Shown one piece after another: positions 11,415 to 22,526 of a stretch of 64,000 nucleotides of DNA. The stretch's first letter is position 1. Each line of letters begins with the position of its first letter. Location: assembly GCA_947396885.1 (NCBI GenBank), contig OX377202.1, positions 107,134,198-107,198,197 on the forward strand, given 5' to 3'. Source of the DNA: Heligmosomoides polygyrus polygyrus (taxonomy: Eukaryota; Nematoda; Chromadorea; Rhabditida; Heligmosomidae). The notes under the pieces were generated by a model. The model was not told the origin of the DNA and searched no databases. It saw nothing but the letters and a program-made list of their open reading frames with translations. The position numbers were made by a program, and so were the translations under genes.

Positions 11415-11499
11415 CGCGACACGAAGTTATGATAAGCTCACATATCGATTCGTCACGTCGCGCTATCGATGTGGGAGCTTACGATAACATCGTGTCGCG
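11415..11499. repeat. Near-perfect hairpin (85 bp)
   Basis: CGCGACACGAAGTTATGAT at the left pairs with ATAACATCGTGTCGCG at the right; the inner arms AAGCTCACATATCGAT and ATCGATGTGGGAGCTT also pair. The loop is about 15 nt. It resembles a miniature inverted-repeat element; no target duplication was identified. Confidence 0.6.
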
Positions 11500-11963
11500 T
11501 ATCGCCTGCATACTAAACAATCTCTTACTTAGCGATCACGAAGAAGTAAATGACTTTGTGATATCACCGAGGAGGTATGAGCTCCCATCACGCGTTAGTA
11601 CGCTTCGCCGTCACTCCCACAACGAGTACGTGTGAGAGTTGAAAAATGACTACTCGTCAGCTTAGGTAAGCCTAGATGTCTAAAGTGAAAGGGATCTGCT
11701 GCTATTAAGAAAATGTTAGAATAAGACGCGAATTCTTTTCATATAGCTCACTACCTTCATTGGTTCTTTCATATGGATATGATCAGTTGGAATGGTAGGC
11801 AGTATCCAGTGATACTTACTTACTTACTCTTATGAATGCCGAATCTACTCTACATTCATAATCCTCACTGAGCAAGCCTATCAGTGGGTAAGTTTTATCC
11901 AGTAAGGTTTATTCGTGAGCAGTGCTTCGTGCAATCGTCAAGGACCCAGTTCCACACAAATTT

Positions 11964-12830
11964 TTAGGGTGCCCCATAATTTTCTGGGCTATTTGAGTCA
12001 TGGGTGTTTGGCGTGTTACAACTTCTTTATACATGACCCAAGCGGGATGTTCTCTTGGCATAACAAGGCGATACGAATACATTTAGCATTAGCATATCGA
12101 TTATTTCTATCAGCCTACTGCCCGCACTTTTGCAAATTCTTGAAAATAAAATTGCCGACTGCCGAAATCGCGACTTGCTTCTTCATCACTTTCGTTCTCG
12201 ACTGCCTGAATACGTCGCTCACAAAGCTATTGTTACTTTTCTAGGTGCAGATGCCTGCAGCAACTTGACGTATGAAGCTTGGTTCACTTGTTTCCGGAAG
12301 GGAATGTACAGCATTACGGACAAGAAGCATATTGGAAGACCGATCGGACCGGGACTCGCGCACCAATCGCTTTTACCGGACGGGCAGACGATTACAGCAG
12401 TCTTCACCATTGAACATATGCTGAAAATTAAGTCGTGCGCTGCTTGAGAAGCACCTACTATTCGTGAGTTAACGGATAATGCGCAACCGCATCGAGCGAA
12501 ACGAACGCAGGAGACGATAAGGAAAGAGTCTGTCGAAATTGTGGCACGTCCTGCGCATTCACCAGATTGCAGCATTCAGAAGTTTTGCTCACTTGTTCAT
12601 GAACAAACGATGGTCGCAACGTCAAAACGTTCAGTGCGCAATCGACGAATGGAACTGCAGCAGGCCAGCTTCTTTCAGGGAGAATGCAATCGACTTTCTA
12701 CCCAGTCGTTGGAGAAAATTTGTAGCCTCAGAAAGAAGATACATCGATGGACTACCCTTTGTCATTATCTCGTTGTAAAGAACTTTAATAAAAATGGTAT
12801 GATAGCCCAGAAAATTATGGGACACCGTAA
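11964..12830 (+). mobile_element. Deleted mariner-type transposon (867 bp)
   Basis: Inverted ends TTAGGGTGCCCCATAATTTT and AAAATTATGGGACACCGTAA match over about 28 bp; TA follows the right end at 12831-12832, while the left TA is mutated to TT. Within it a decayed transposase is legible: an N-terminal HTH block with LLLHHFRSRLPEYVAHKAIV and IGRP, then after a deletion a TDNAQPHRAKR box near 12477 and ARPAHSPDCS near 12543, corresponding to the second and third catalytic regions. The first catalytic Asp region is lost. Inactive. Confidence 0.8.
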
Positions 12831-12964
12831 TAATTTGTTCTTGGTTTTGAAGCGTTAACACAGGGAACCTTATATATAGGCCTTATTGTGTCATTCAAAA
12901 CTCATTGTGTTAAACACACAATTTTAAAAATTAAAATTAAAAATTAAAACATACATTCTAGCTG

Positions 12965-13262
12965 AAGAAACAATATAAAGGATAAAGGACGGCGTTATTT
13001 AATTCCCTTTGGGATGCGCCACGCATTCTACTTCTACGGGATGTCGCGCAAGCAAGTTGAATGCGTATTTGGTCATACAATGACTTGCGGTGGCCAGCCG
13101 ATGAACAAGTCTTCGCTTCATCCTTCCCAGACAGGTCTGGTACCAATTCACCGACCACGGAGGGATGGAAGGCTTGGTTGGCCTGGGCGGGAAATCCGAA
13201 CCAGGAACCTGGTATCGGGTGCAGGCGACAGCCGGCGCCTCCTCAGACTGCGCACAAGAAAC
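12965..13262 (-). mobile_element. tRNA-derived SINE, copy 2
   Basis: Same family as 3775-4080 on the same strand. Minus-strand reading gives GTGCGCAGTCTGAGG (A-box region), GGTTCGGATTTCCCG (B-box) and a 3' end with AACGCCGTCCTTTATCC. Its overlapping open frames on both strands are consequences of the repeat. Confidence 0.7.
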
Positions 13263-13554
13263 AATACACTTTGAGTATATTGCAGTATCTTTGTATCATT
13301 GTGAACCACAGCGATAGTATTCCCTCCTTTTCATATGTGGATAAAAATTTCCTGTGGTTGCTAATATTTCTGCGGCTAAGAAACGCTGTTTCGCTCAAAG
13401 TACACATGTCGACTACACACGAGCGTCTAGATATGAATTATTCTTCGAGGACTTCCACTAACTATCTATTATACAGAGTAGAAGTGATGCCTATAAATCA
13501 ACTTAAACCTGAATCGAAGTGGTCACCACCAGGGATATGCGGAAATTTTGAAAA

Positions 13555-13672
13555 TTTTCCCAGAAAACAGAAAACAGAAAATCGCCTCCGTCAGAAAACA
13601 GAGACCAGAAAACAGAAAAAAAACAAAAATGCCAGAAAACAGAAAAAAATCACAAAACAGAAAACTTCGAAA
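13555..13672. repeat. Degenerate A-rich tandem repeat (AGAAAAC-like)
   Basis: About 118 bp made of imperfect repeats of CAGAAAACAGAAAA. It is low complexity and not coding. Confidence 0.7.
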
Positions 13673-13804
13673 TTGCCACACGACCTAATTATTCCACTTT
13701 AAAATCTATTTTTCCAGCAGCAAATGGTTCTCTATGACTAAAAATTTGATAATGGGCCAGCGTTTTTACTTACAAGCGAACGGACAAGTTTCTAATACCC
13801 CAAT

Positions 13805-14450
13805 TTCTCTCAACGGCACATCTCCGAGTACTCTAGCCACGTGTATCTGGGTCGCGAAGTCAACATGGCCAATAACACAGCGCTAGAGCTGAGCAGGAGG
13901 AAACGAGCAGCTTGGGAAGCTTTCAAGAGTGTCGAAGTAGTCTCGAAGAAGACGAAGAAGGTCCGACTCCGTGTCCACCTATTCGACTCCACTGTTCTTC
14001 CTGCCCTAACACACGCCTCAGAGACCTGGGCTATACGAAAGCAGGATGAACACGCGATCAGCGTCGCGCAGCGTGGAATGGAGAGGACGATGCTCGGAGT
14101 GACACGACTCACGCAAGTGAGAGAAGGCCTTCGGAATTCCGAGCTTCGCCGACGTTCGAAGATCAGAGACGCTGTCGCATGGGCTATGTCGTCGAGAATT
14201 AGGTGGGCCGGCCACGGAATGCACTTCGCAGACACACTGGAAGAGAGCCGTCACCGACTGAACTCCGCGGGATGCCCAAGGAACATTAGGACGCCCACCA
14301 ACGCCTTGGTCGGACTTCTGACTTCTTTGTGAATGTTCTAAACGATACATAACGGCGCTCTTCGTGTCCCTCGAGTAAGGAGGATCAACTGAAGCACTCT
14401 GCCACACTACAGGGACGAATGGAGGCGCTGCTTAGACGATATACGTGATA
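13805..14450 (+). mobile_element. RTE-like LINE, RT C-terminal fragment
   Basis: An open frame of 163 codons (13841-14332) reads YLGREVN, ELSRRKRAAWEAFKS, LFDSTVLPALTHASETWA, then RTMLGVTRLTQVREG and IRWAGHGMHF, the characteristic post-RT region of nematode endonuclease/RT (RTE-like) LINEs. It continues out of frame to about 14440, where a LQGRMEALLRRY-like end is legible. 5' truncated and frame-broken at the 3' end; not a cellular gene. Confidence 0.85.
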
Positions 14451-15440
14451 CGTGAAAATTTTCATGATTCACTACTGCATCACTACACCAGCGAAATCAG
14501 AGGTAACCAAAACTTCTTAGTCCCCTACTAATTTTTGACAGCCAAAAGATAAGCAGGGTTCAGAGTTAGAAGAATAGCCTCACGAAAAGCTCCGCAGAAA
14601 GCGCTCATTGAGGATGATCGACCATCCAATTTTCAAGGTGGAGAATAACCCTACCCTCTGTAACTCGACTAAGTAACTAACTAGGACAACCGATTAGTTA
14701 GTAGATAATTAAATGTTCCTCAGAGCACTTGTTTCAATATCTCAATAATATAGCCGTAATATAAAGTTGTAAGTAACCGTAGAGGCAAAACCAGTGTAAA
14801 GGTTTATGTTGATGTGAAACAAACATATACTTGTCTTTTTCTACTCCCAATACTGGCTATTAACCAGCACTTGGACTGATGTCTTTTTACAAGCCGATTT
14901 CATTTCTTTTGCTTCCTGGCCGCCGCCGAGGTGCGTACTAGTATAATGAGGTCTCTGAAAGACGGGACCCGCCTGGCGGTGCGTGCCCTGAGAGCTATGG
15001 ACTAAACACATTACACACTGTTTAACTTGGAATGTTAGCTAGTTCTCGTCCCTACACCATCTATTTCAGTACTACTATATATACGCGAATTTTTCTCAAA
15101 TAAACAATTGATTTAAATATCAATATTCCACTATAGTTATTCCTTCTATTGAAAAATACTCTTCTATTAAAGCTCCTCTCAGCTGGTTTCAAGTCTGTGC
15201 TGGGGGAGTGAAACATCTGCTATGAAATCTGCCTTTCTTATTGTTTAGTTGGTCACGAAGTAATCTGTCATTTCGCTCTTTCCTCTATCTAGCCGATTTA
15301 ATGGGTTTGTATCATTTCTCCTACTGAAACCTTTTATTCACCACAATTGGGTTTTTGTGTTCGGTACCTTGGAGTGTTTCCTTTATGGCTGACTGTCTGG
15401 TAGCGCACGCCGGCTTGCGGCGTTTTAAATAAATAAATAA
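14451..15440. other. Probable LINE 3' UTR-like sequence, no gene
   Basis: No supported gene. A TTTAAATAAATAAATAAA tract at about 15424-15441 is the tail type used by CR1 elements in this window, so part of the preceding sequence is probably a CR1 3' UTR in plus orientation. The boundaries cannot be placed by eye. Confidence 0.35.
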
Positions 15441-16270
15441 ATATATCAGAACTTCGAGCTCTGTCTAATGAGCTCAACGTCAAGACTGTCAATACCGCGG
15501 TTGATGCGAAATTCTTAAAATTTGAATCCAGATAAGAATTCTTTGCAAACCTGCTATGAAGCTGTGCAAGATATATTTCCAGATAAGATAAAATTGCAAG
15601 ATATAAGATAAAATTTCGCACAGAACTCAACTACATCGTCGAAATACCTTTTAGAAGAGAATTATCTGTATCACTCCATTGGAAACATGTCTTCAATCCA
15701 ACATTCTTTACTGAACTTAATTACGAAGCTTAGATTAACAATTATTTACTGTATAATGGAGATTTGGTGCTAGTTTACTATACAGTCTATTTAGAGAGGT
15801 AATGACGACGGTAAGCATGAACCGATTATTGACATGACCTCGACCCCTGACCCCTCCAATATCTAATATTTTGTTATCTAATATTAGTTGAATAGGACAT
15901 CAAGTTTAAATGGAACTTCACTTTGACTTCGAGAGCTAATCGTGTTGTGTAACAAGAAAATTCAAATATTTGTGAACATAAACTTCGTAATTGAGTTCTG
16001 CGTAGAACGTTGGTTCGGAAACATGTCTTCAACGGTGCGATACACATGTTAATGGTTTTTTCAACGAATGACGTTTTTTAGAAGCTATTTCGACGATGTG
16101 GCTGAAATCTTTGTGAAATTTTAGCCTGGAAATACATCTTGCACAGCTTCCTAATAGGTTTTCGAAGGAGTCTTATTTGGATTCAAATTTTAAGAATTTT
16201 GTCTCAACCGTGGTAGTGACAATATTGAGGTGGAGCTTGTTAGACAGAGCTCGAAATTCAGATATATAAC
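15441..16270. repeat. Foldback element, ~290 bp arms
   Basis: Sequence 15441-15735 aligns in reverse complement with 15965-16270 at roughly 80 percent identity. Shared anchors are TTCGAGCTCTGTCTAA, AAATTCTTAAAATTTGAATC, GAAGCTGTGCAAGAT and AACATGTCTTCAA. The loop is about 230 bp. The outer ends read TATATC on both sides. No coding capacity is apparent. The class is unknown; it abuts the (AAATAA)n tail of a LINE fragment. Confidence 0.75.
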
Positions 16271-16669
16271 CGTGCTTGCTTTACACCAAAATGAATCTTT
16301 ACACAGGTTTTCTATACCTTTTGAATACGTTGATGATTGCAATCGCAACAAATCTGGTCGATCGATCTGTGTGCTCCGCTCGTCTTTCGGGCCGCTCTTG
16401 TGGGGCCGCCAACGAATGCCTCCTTCAGGACGTTGTCCCGTGTCACAGTGCGAGTTGAGACGGCGAGCAGGGGTTGACGCCGCAGGTATGACCACATGGA
16501 CGCGCGGCCTCCGCCCACGATCAGCCGATACGAACGCTACGCACTATGCCAAACTTACCCTCTGCACACTATCTTCACTTGGTAAACTCTACAGCAACAA
16601 CCTTCCGTTTGGTAAGGAAAAAGATTGCGTGCCCCACCGGAAGGTACCGGAAGCCAGCAGTAAGAACAC

Positions 16670-17265
16670 TATGGTGCACTACCGTCCTGCGCAGCCACAC
16701 AGCACTAACAATAAGAAGGTCATTGTCCGGAATATGTTCCAATCAGCTTCCCTGGTTTCCTCGAACAGCGATTTCAAGTCTTCATCTAGGGAAACTGCAT
16801 CTCGCATTGCCTTATCCAAAGAGTACGTTGCCACAGGACATGACCAAAGGCCGTCAACCACGGGCGAAGCACTCATACACTGGGCACAATTGCATGGTCA
16901 AATCGCCTTCTCGGTACCCTTAATGTCGGACGCTCTTGGTGCTCAAGAACGAGAATGTGTTCGTAAGGCTGACCTGGATGATTTCGTTAGTGTAGTCTCA
17001 AGGCGCAACTGGTGAAGAACCGGTTCTTTGATTGCGCTTGTGCAGCGCCGTTCTGCGTGATCCGCCTATTCGGCAGGGAAGGCGACAGTAGGGTGTCACG
17101 AACACAGGAGCAGTATTCCTCACAAGTTGCATTGAATCCAAAGAGGAACACATTGATGAGACAGACGCGCAGACCGCTTTGGGTGAGGGCGAAGGAGCAT
17201 GTGGAGGGGCTCAACAGCTGCAAAGTCGCCATACCCTCGGAGGAGAACAGGCTACGAGGTCATAG
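16670..17265 (+). mobile_element. Penelope-like element, 3' part (GIY-YIG region), decayed
   Basis: Successive frames spell a typical C-terminal PLE region: TMVHYRPAQPHST, VIVRNMFQSASLVSSN, then VRKADLDDFVSVV, NRFFDCACAAPFCVI, FGREGDS and RRPLWVRAKEHVEGLNSCKV near 17160-17225, the last corresponding to the GIY-YIG endonuclease core. Frames change at about 17015 and 17100. A 261-codon open frame (16230-17015) overlaps but is a mixture of repeat and out-of-frame sequence. Confidence 0.7.
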
Positions 17266-17947
17266 TGGCGCAGTGGGTGGCTGAAGCGGTGGTGACGATC
17301 CTGGCTCGCGAGGGCGACATTACAGCGCGCAACATGCTCTGAACGCGCTGTGTATTGCATTCAAGAATCCCGCAATCATTAGGAAGGAAGAACGGGTGGC
17401 TGTAACCCAGGAATTGGATCCATTTGCGCCTTTTACGGTCTTGACAAGAAGTGCTTATTTAATGGCTAACGATTTAACGAATTCAACGAATTCAATTTAA
17501 CGGCATTTACTTATTTATCACACGACTATGTTCATGTGCTAAAATTACAATAGAAACACAACACAAGAAATATAACACTGTTAACAATATCTAATGAAGG
17601 GTTTGCAACATCTGGCGCATCTTAGGAATGCTCATAGAAATTTTTTTAAGCATTGTAGTTTGATGGCAAGAAATGGTTTTTGCGAAGCTTCTCATATAGC
17701 GGGAGTGTCTTATATGTGGAGAAGAAACGAAAACAGTTGTGTATGGCAGTATCACTGTCATATTTAACGACACCACCTCAGGTGTTATATGCTCTTATCG
17801 ACACTACAGGGAGCGCCATAAATATGGTCACTTTTTTCGCGCGTAATTTTTTGTGTTTCTTTGTAAACGTTTTTATGTTTTCATTGTTCCTTCGGATTCG
17901 ACTTGTCATCTTAACCGTATGTAGTGCTTACTGGATCTCCAGTCAGA
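17266..17947. other. No gene recognised; possible tRNA-like A-box
   Basis: A TAGTGGCGCAGTGGGTGGC sequence at about 17264-17283 resembles a tRNA A-box, but no good B-box follows. The rest is AT-rich, with short hydrophobic open frames on both strands that I cannot assign. Confidence 0.3.
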
Positions 17948-18960
17948 AATGATAGAGTCTTGTTGTCAAAGAGGCGCAATCTTGGATCCGAAAAGGGCAG
18001 GGCCTTCTGTTCCCAACATCGCTCGTCTGCTAAAGCTGCAAAAGACGACAGCCTATCGCTGTGTAGAACATAACTCTCCTGTTAATCGTCCCCTACTGGC
18101 CCCCCGGTATCCGTAGCTACGACCAATTTTCGAAAAATCGTGAAAGAACAAATCAAACGGAATCCAGGCCGCAGCATGAGAAGGATGGCATCCGAGCTCA
18201 ACGTATCGGCTACGACGGCGATTCGAGTTGTTAACAATGAACTTGGACTATACACTTACAAGTTCCGTCAACTGCACGGACTGACGCCTGCACAGATGGA
18301 AGGAAGAAGAAAAAATGTCCAAGACTCCTCGAGCGACACGACCACTGCACGACGCTCTTCACCGTTGAGGAACTTTTCTCAATTGTGCAGTCTTTTAAAC
18401 GCTAAAACCCGCGGTTATTGGCTGAAAGTAATGACTATGCAGACATCGTTCACAGAAACTCTCATGCAGCTTTCCTGATGGTTTAGGCCGGAGTTTGCTC
18501 CACAGGACGGACACGATTCGCTTTCGTTGAAAAAGGAGCCAAGGTCAACACCAATATCTACATGATCGACATTTTGATGAAGGAGCTGTTTCCCTGGACT
18601 CAAGAACATTTTGAAAATACAGCATGGACCTTTCAAGAGGAAGGCACACCCACTGATAAGTCCAAGAAGACTTAGGAGTGGTGCGCGCGAGGAATCTTCC
18701 CAACTTCATCCCTGCTTCTGAGTGGCCAACAAACTAGTAACGTTTGAATGTTATGGGTTACTGCGTTGGTTTGTGCTGGAGAAAAAGCCTGCGCTAAAAG
18801 GCGCACTACAACTCGAGGATTGAAAGCTTCATTGGAAAAGCATGGAAGGAAATTCCGCAAGCAGCTCTGCGTGCCGCCGTTGAGCCCTACCCTAAGCGTC
18901 TGTAGGCTGTCATTCGTGCCAGCAGGAATCATATTGAATGATATCCATTTTGCGTGTTAA
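17948..18960 (+). pseudogene. Tc1/mariner-superfamily transposase remnant
   Basis: A chain of frame-shifted blocks reads like a DDE transposase of the IS630/Tc1/mariner group: an N-terminal HTH (LLKLQKTTAYRCVEH), a second HTH at 18140-18478 (EQIKRNPGRSMRRMASELNV, HGLTPAQMEGRRK), then VWAGV-like, KGAKVNTNIYMIDIL, WTFQEEGTPTDKS near 18625 and NLPNFIPASEWP near 18695, and a C-terminal KASLEKHGRKFRK region near 18825. Expected catalytic Asp residues are altered (EEGTPTD in place of the usual DNA/DGAPAH type). The terminal repeats were not located. Inactive. Confidence 0.75.
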
Positions 18961-19350
18961 CTAGATTGTTAGAAAATTGTTGAGGAAGTTCCGCTGTTCC
19001 TCGAAAAATTCCGCGTGAGTAATTCGCTTTTTATTGAGTGACTATATTTATTGCGCACCCTGTAGATCTGTAATTTCGTCTCCAATTTGCTGATGCGCAA
19101 TCTTGTGGAATAGTGCTAGATCATTTCGCTTTCTTCTAAGAGCAAGAGATGTTAGTCCAAAACTCTTATTTCGCACATTGCTTGCGAGTATTTGATCGTA
19201 ATGATGTCCCAGCGTACATGGTATAAACTTCCTTGTAAAGCTGTTCTGCACGCTTTCTAACGTTGTGATACCTTTACGCGTGTAAGGACTGCAAACTGGA
19301 GTACCGTGTTCAAGAACTCACCTGATAAGTGCTTTATATACGTGGAGGAG

Positions 19351-19620
19351 GCGCGTGTGGCGCAGTCGGAGGAAGTGCCGATTGTCGCGTTCACCCGATA
19401 CCAGCTTCTTTGTTCGGATTTCCCGCCCAGGCCAACCAAACCGTCCATCCCTCCGGGGTCGGTGAATTGTTATCAGACGTGTCTGGGAAAGATAACTGAC
19501 TTATCCATCGGCTGGCCACCACAAGTCACCGTACATATCGCCTCCACGACATCCCGTAGAGGTAGAATGCGTGGCGCATCTCAAGAGGGATTGAGTAATG
19601 CCGTTTTTTATCCTTTATCC
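19351..19620 (+). mobile_element. tRNA-derived SINE, copy 3, with target-site duplication
   Basis: A-box TGTGGCGCAGTCGG at about 19356, B-box-like GTTCGGATTTCCCG near 19413, body to GATTGAGTAATGCCG and a TTTTTTATCCTTTATCC tail. It is flanked by TTTATATACGTGGAGGAG (19333-19350) and TTTATATTTGGAGGAG (19621-19636), a target-site duplication of about 16-18 bp. The insertion interrupts the older minus-strand LINE. This copy defines the element ends best. Confidence 0.8.
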
Positions 19621-19928
19621 TTTATATTTGGAGGAGTCAGCTACATTAGAAGATATAGCTCTGAACGTGTTGTACATTGCTCTCATGGCTTTGTTGGAAA
19701 CAACTGTGCAGTGTTTGTCAAAATTTCAATTACTCGTGATAAGGAACCCTAGGTTTTTAACCTCGTCTGCACAACTAAGTGGTGAGTTATTGGTAGTGTA
19801 TTGGTGTAATCGACCTCTAGCCCCTAGATGAAGCACTTTACACTTTTCCTCCGAAAGTGGTAACTGCCAATCTTAAGACCATTCCTGAACAATATCGATA
19901 CCCCTTTGACATTGTGTGGCATCCTCAT

Positions 19929-22087
19929 CAGAGGTATGCGCTGACTTGCCACCGGTAAATTTTTACCGCATATTTTTAACGTGCAACTTCACAATTTCCG
20001 GCAAATTCGGTAAATCCGTTAATTCTTTTTAAGTAAAGAAACCTAAAGCTTTTCGCCAAAGCATCATCACGTTCAGAAAAACCATATCGTCTACATTTTA
20101 TCATGCATTCGTCATCCTAAAGCAAACAACGTCCTGAAAGCAGCGAGCATCCTGCAACAACCAAAGTAATCGGAAGTCTAACAAAGTAGCACAAGTACAA
20201 CGATCTATATTGTGGGTGCTTCAAAAAAAGATAAAAGCCTAATTGGAGCTTTACAAAAACATTCTGGAACATCCGACACTCAATCGAATATTGCTATATT
20301 TCTTTTGGATTAACATTCTCACTACTTTTTGAAATTATCACTGTTATCGCCATTTCATTCGATGTGAGAATGATTTATACCTTATGCTGCTTTTTTGAAC
20401 TGTTAAGCTGTACTTTGGAGCAAAGGCAGACCGGAGAATAACTTAAGAGTTCACCAGAACATCGGGTGGTCTAGCAGAGTACATTCCGATGCCTTACATC
20501 TTGGACTAAATTATGGGAACAAGACATAATCTTCTACTTATTCCTCTGGCGATCGTCTATTCGGAGAGGTTCTATATCTTTAGTTCAAATTGTCTCATGT
20601 GTGTGGGGAATCTCAGCGCGAGGTACTATCCCAATGGAGCGCGTTTTTACCACTAGAGCGCACCATCTCCGCCTCGTGATGTGGACGAGGAGTATACGTT
20701 TACCGGTTATCGATTTACCGGTTTACCGGAATTACCGACATTTTCGCGATAAATTCTCTTAACGAAATTTTTCGATGAACTCCTAAATTTACCGGAAAAT
20801 TTAACGACCTTTATCATGCAAAATCATGTCTCTATCAATCGAATGGAGAAGGAGACATACTACCGATTGTATTTTGGAAGTGACTGCTTCTTTCTCCGAT
20901 AACTTGCTATTAGCGTTCGTGGTCCTCAACCTCATTAAAACATTTACATTCACATCACGAGGGGGAGATCGTGCGCTCCAGTATTAAAAACGCGCTCCAC
21001 TGGGATAGTAGCTCGCGCTGAGATTTCCCACACAACATGAGACAATTTGAACTAGAGATATAGAAGCTCTCAGAATAGACGATCGCCAGAGGAATAAGGA
21101 GAAGATACACTCATGTCTTGTTCCCATAATACAGGCCAAGAGTAAGGCATCGGAATGTACTCTGCTAGTCTACCTGATCTCCTGCTGGACTCTTAAGCTG
21201 TTTTTCCGTATAGGAAGAGAAAGGAATTCGTTATCATGTCACATTTCGTTGTTCTTTCTGAAGTGTCTGGCTTTCCTCCAAAGTACAGCTTAATACTTCA
21301 AAAAATCAGTAGTTTAAGTGTAAATCATTCCTTCATCGAATGAAATTATGATAATTATGATAATTTCAAAAAGCAGCTAGAATGTTGATCCGAAGGAAAT
21401 ATAGCAATGTTCGACTGAATGTTGGATGTTCCAGAGATGTTTTTGTAGAGTTTCAGTTAAGCACCCACAATATAGATCGTTATACTTGTGCGTTGCTAGG
21501 CTTCCGCTTGTTAGTTGTAGGATGCTCGTTGCTCTTAGAGTGTCATTTGCTTTAGGATGACGTATGCATGATAAAATGAAGAGGATATGTTGTTACAAGA
21601 TGTTTTGTTGCGATCAAAACTCGGAAAGGATATGGTTTTTCTAAACGTGATGATGTTTCGATGAAACCTTTACGCTTTTTTTACATCACCGTCGCCTAAA
21701 ACTAGTTGTTTCTGAGGGAATATTCAAATTTAAAAAATTAACGGATTTACCGAATTTACCGGAATTTACCGACGAATTTTCGCGTAAAAAATATGCGGTA
21801 AAAATTTAGCGGCGACACGTCAGCGCACACCCCTGGTGTGGGCATGGATGTTTCAACGAGTTTGAGGGCCACGAACGTTAATAGCAAGTTGTCAGAGATT
21901 ATAGAAGCAATCAGTTCTAAACTGAGATCGGTAGTATGTTTCCCTGTTTCCGATAGATAGAAACATGGTTTTGTATGAAAAAGTCGTTAAATTTTCCGGT
22001 AAATTTCAGAATTCACCGAAAATTTTCGTCAAGAGATTTTATCGCGAAAATATCGATAAATCTTTAACCGTTAAACGCACACCCCTG
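19929..22087. mobile_element. hAT-like non-autonomous element (outer copy)
   Basis: Ends read CAGAGGTATGCG at the left and, in reverse complement, CAGGGGTGTGCG at the right. They are flanked by 8-bp duplications ATCCTCAT (19921-19928) and ATCCGCAT (22088-22095), 7 of 8 identical. The 8-bp TSD and CAG-GGTG-type ends are typical of the hAT superfamily. No transposase coding sequence is visible. Without its nested insertion (20687-21835 plus one TSD copy) the element would be about 1.0 kb. It interrupts the RT region of the older LINE. Confidence 0.8.
20687..21835 (-). mobile_element. hAT-like element nested in its own relative, reversed
   Basis: Begins GAGGAGTATACG and ends CGCACACCCCTG. Its left part (20687-20945) is the reverse complement of the right end of the host element (21844-22087), and its right part (20945-21835) that of the host's left part (19929-20686). 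Flanking 8-mers ATGTGGAC (20679-20686) and GTGTGGGC (21836-21843) form a diverged target duplication. At the equivalent position inside this nested copy the unoccupied site reads CTCGTGATGTGAAT, confirming the insertion. No coding capacity. Confidence 0.8.
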
Positions 22088-22394
22088 ATCCGCATCACCC
22101 GATATTGACCGATAAATCTTGAATATCGTCAGCAAACGCACAAAATCTTACTCCACTATATTCCAAAGGGTTCACCAAATCTTATGTATAAATGTCAAAC
22201 AGTATAGGAAGGAGAACTCTTCCTTGAGGAACTGCACTATCTATTCATCTGTAACTTGAGAACGTAGAGTTAACTCGAACTGAAAATTTTCTATCAGTCA
22301 GGAACGAGCTAATCCAAGAAACGATGCGTGGGTGGATGTCAATTGTTCTCATCTTATGCAACAGATGAACATACGATACTCGGCCAAAGCCTTA

Positions 22395-22526
22395 GGCCCC
22401 GTTTATACTTCCGCCGCTGAGCGACGCGACGTCATGTAAAGTGCCCAAATTGATCGATCGCGTCGCTCAATCAATATGGCCACTACGTGGCGTCGCGTCG
22501 CTCAGCGTCGAAGTATAAACTGGGCC
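22395..22526. mobile_element. Hairpin MITE, TTA target duplication
   Basis: 132 bp with ends GGCCCCGTTTATACTTC and GAAGTATAAACTGGGCC; TTA lies on both sides (22392-22394, 22527-22529). GC-rich inner arms flank a core with TTGATCGATC. TWA-type 3-bp duplication and GGCC ends recall PIF/Harbinger (Tourist-like) MITEs. It sits inside the codons of the DFSKA motif of the minus-strand LINE RT. Confidence 0.75.

Noticed and set aside
16230..17015. 261-codon plus-strand open frame as a gene
   Set aside because: It crosses the end of a foldback element and an out-of-frame Penelope-like remnant; no consistent domain or splice structure, and the last third changes frame relative to the PLE protein.
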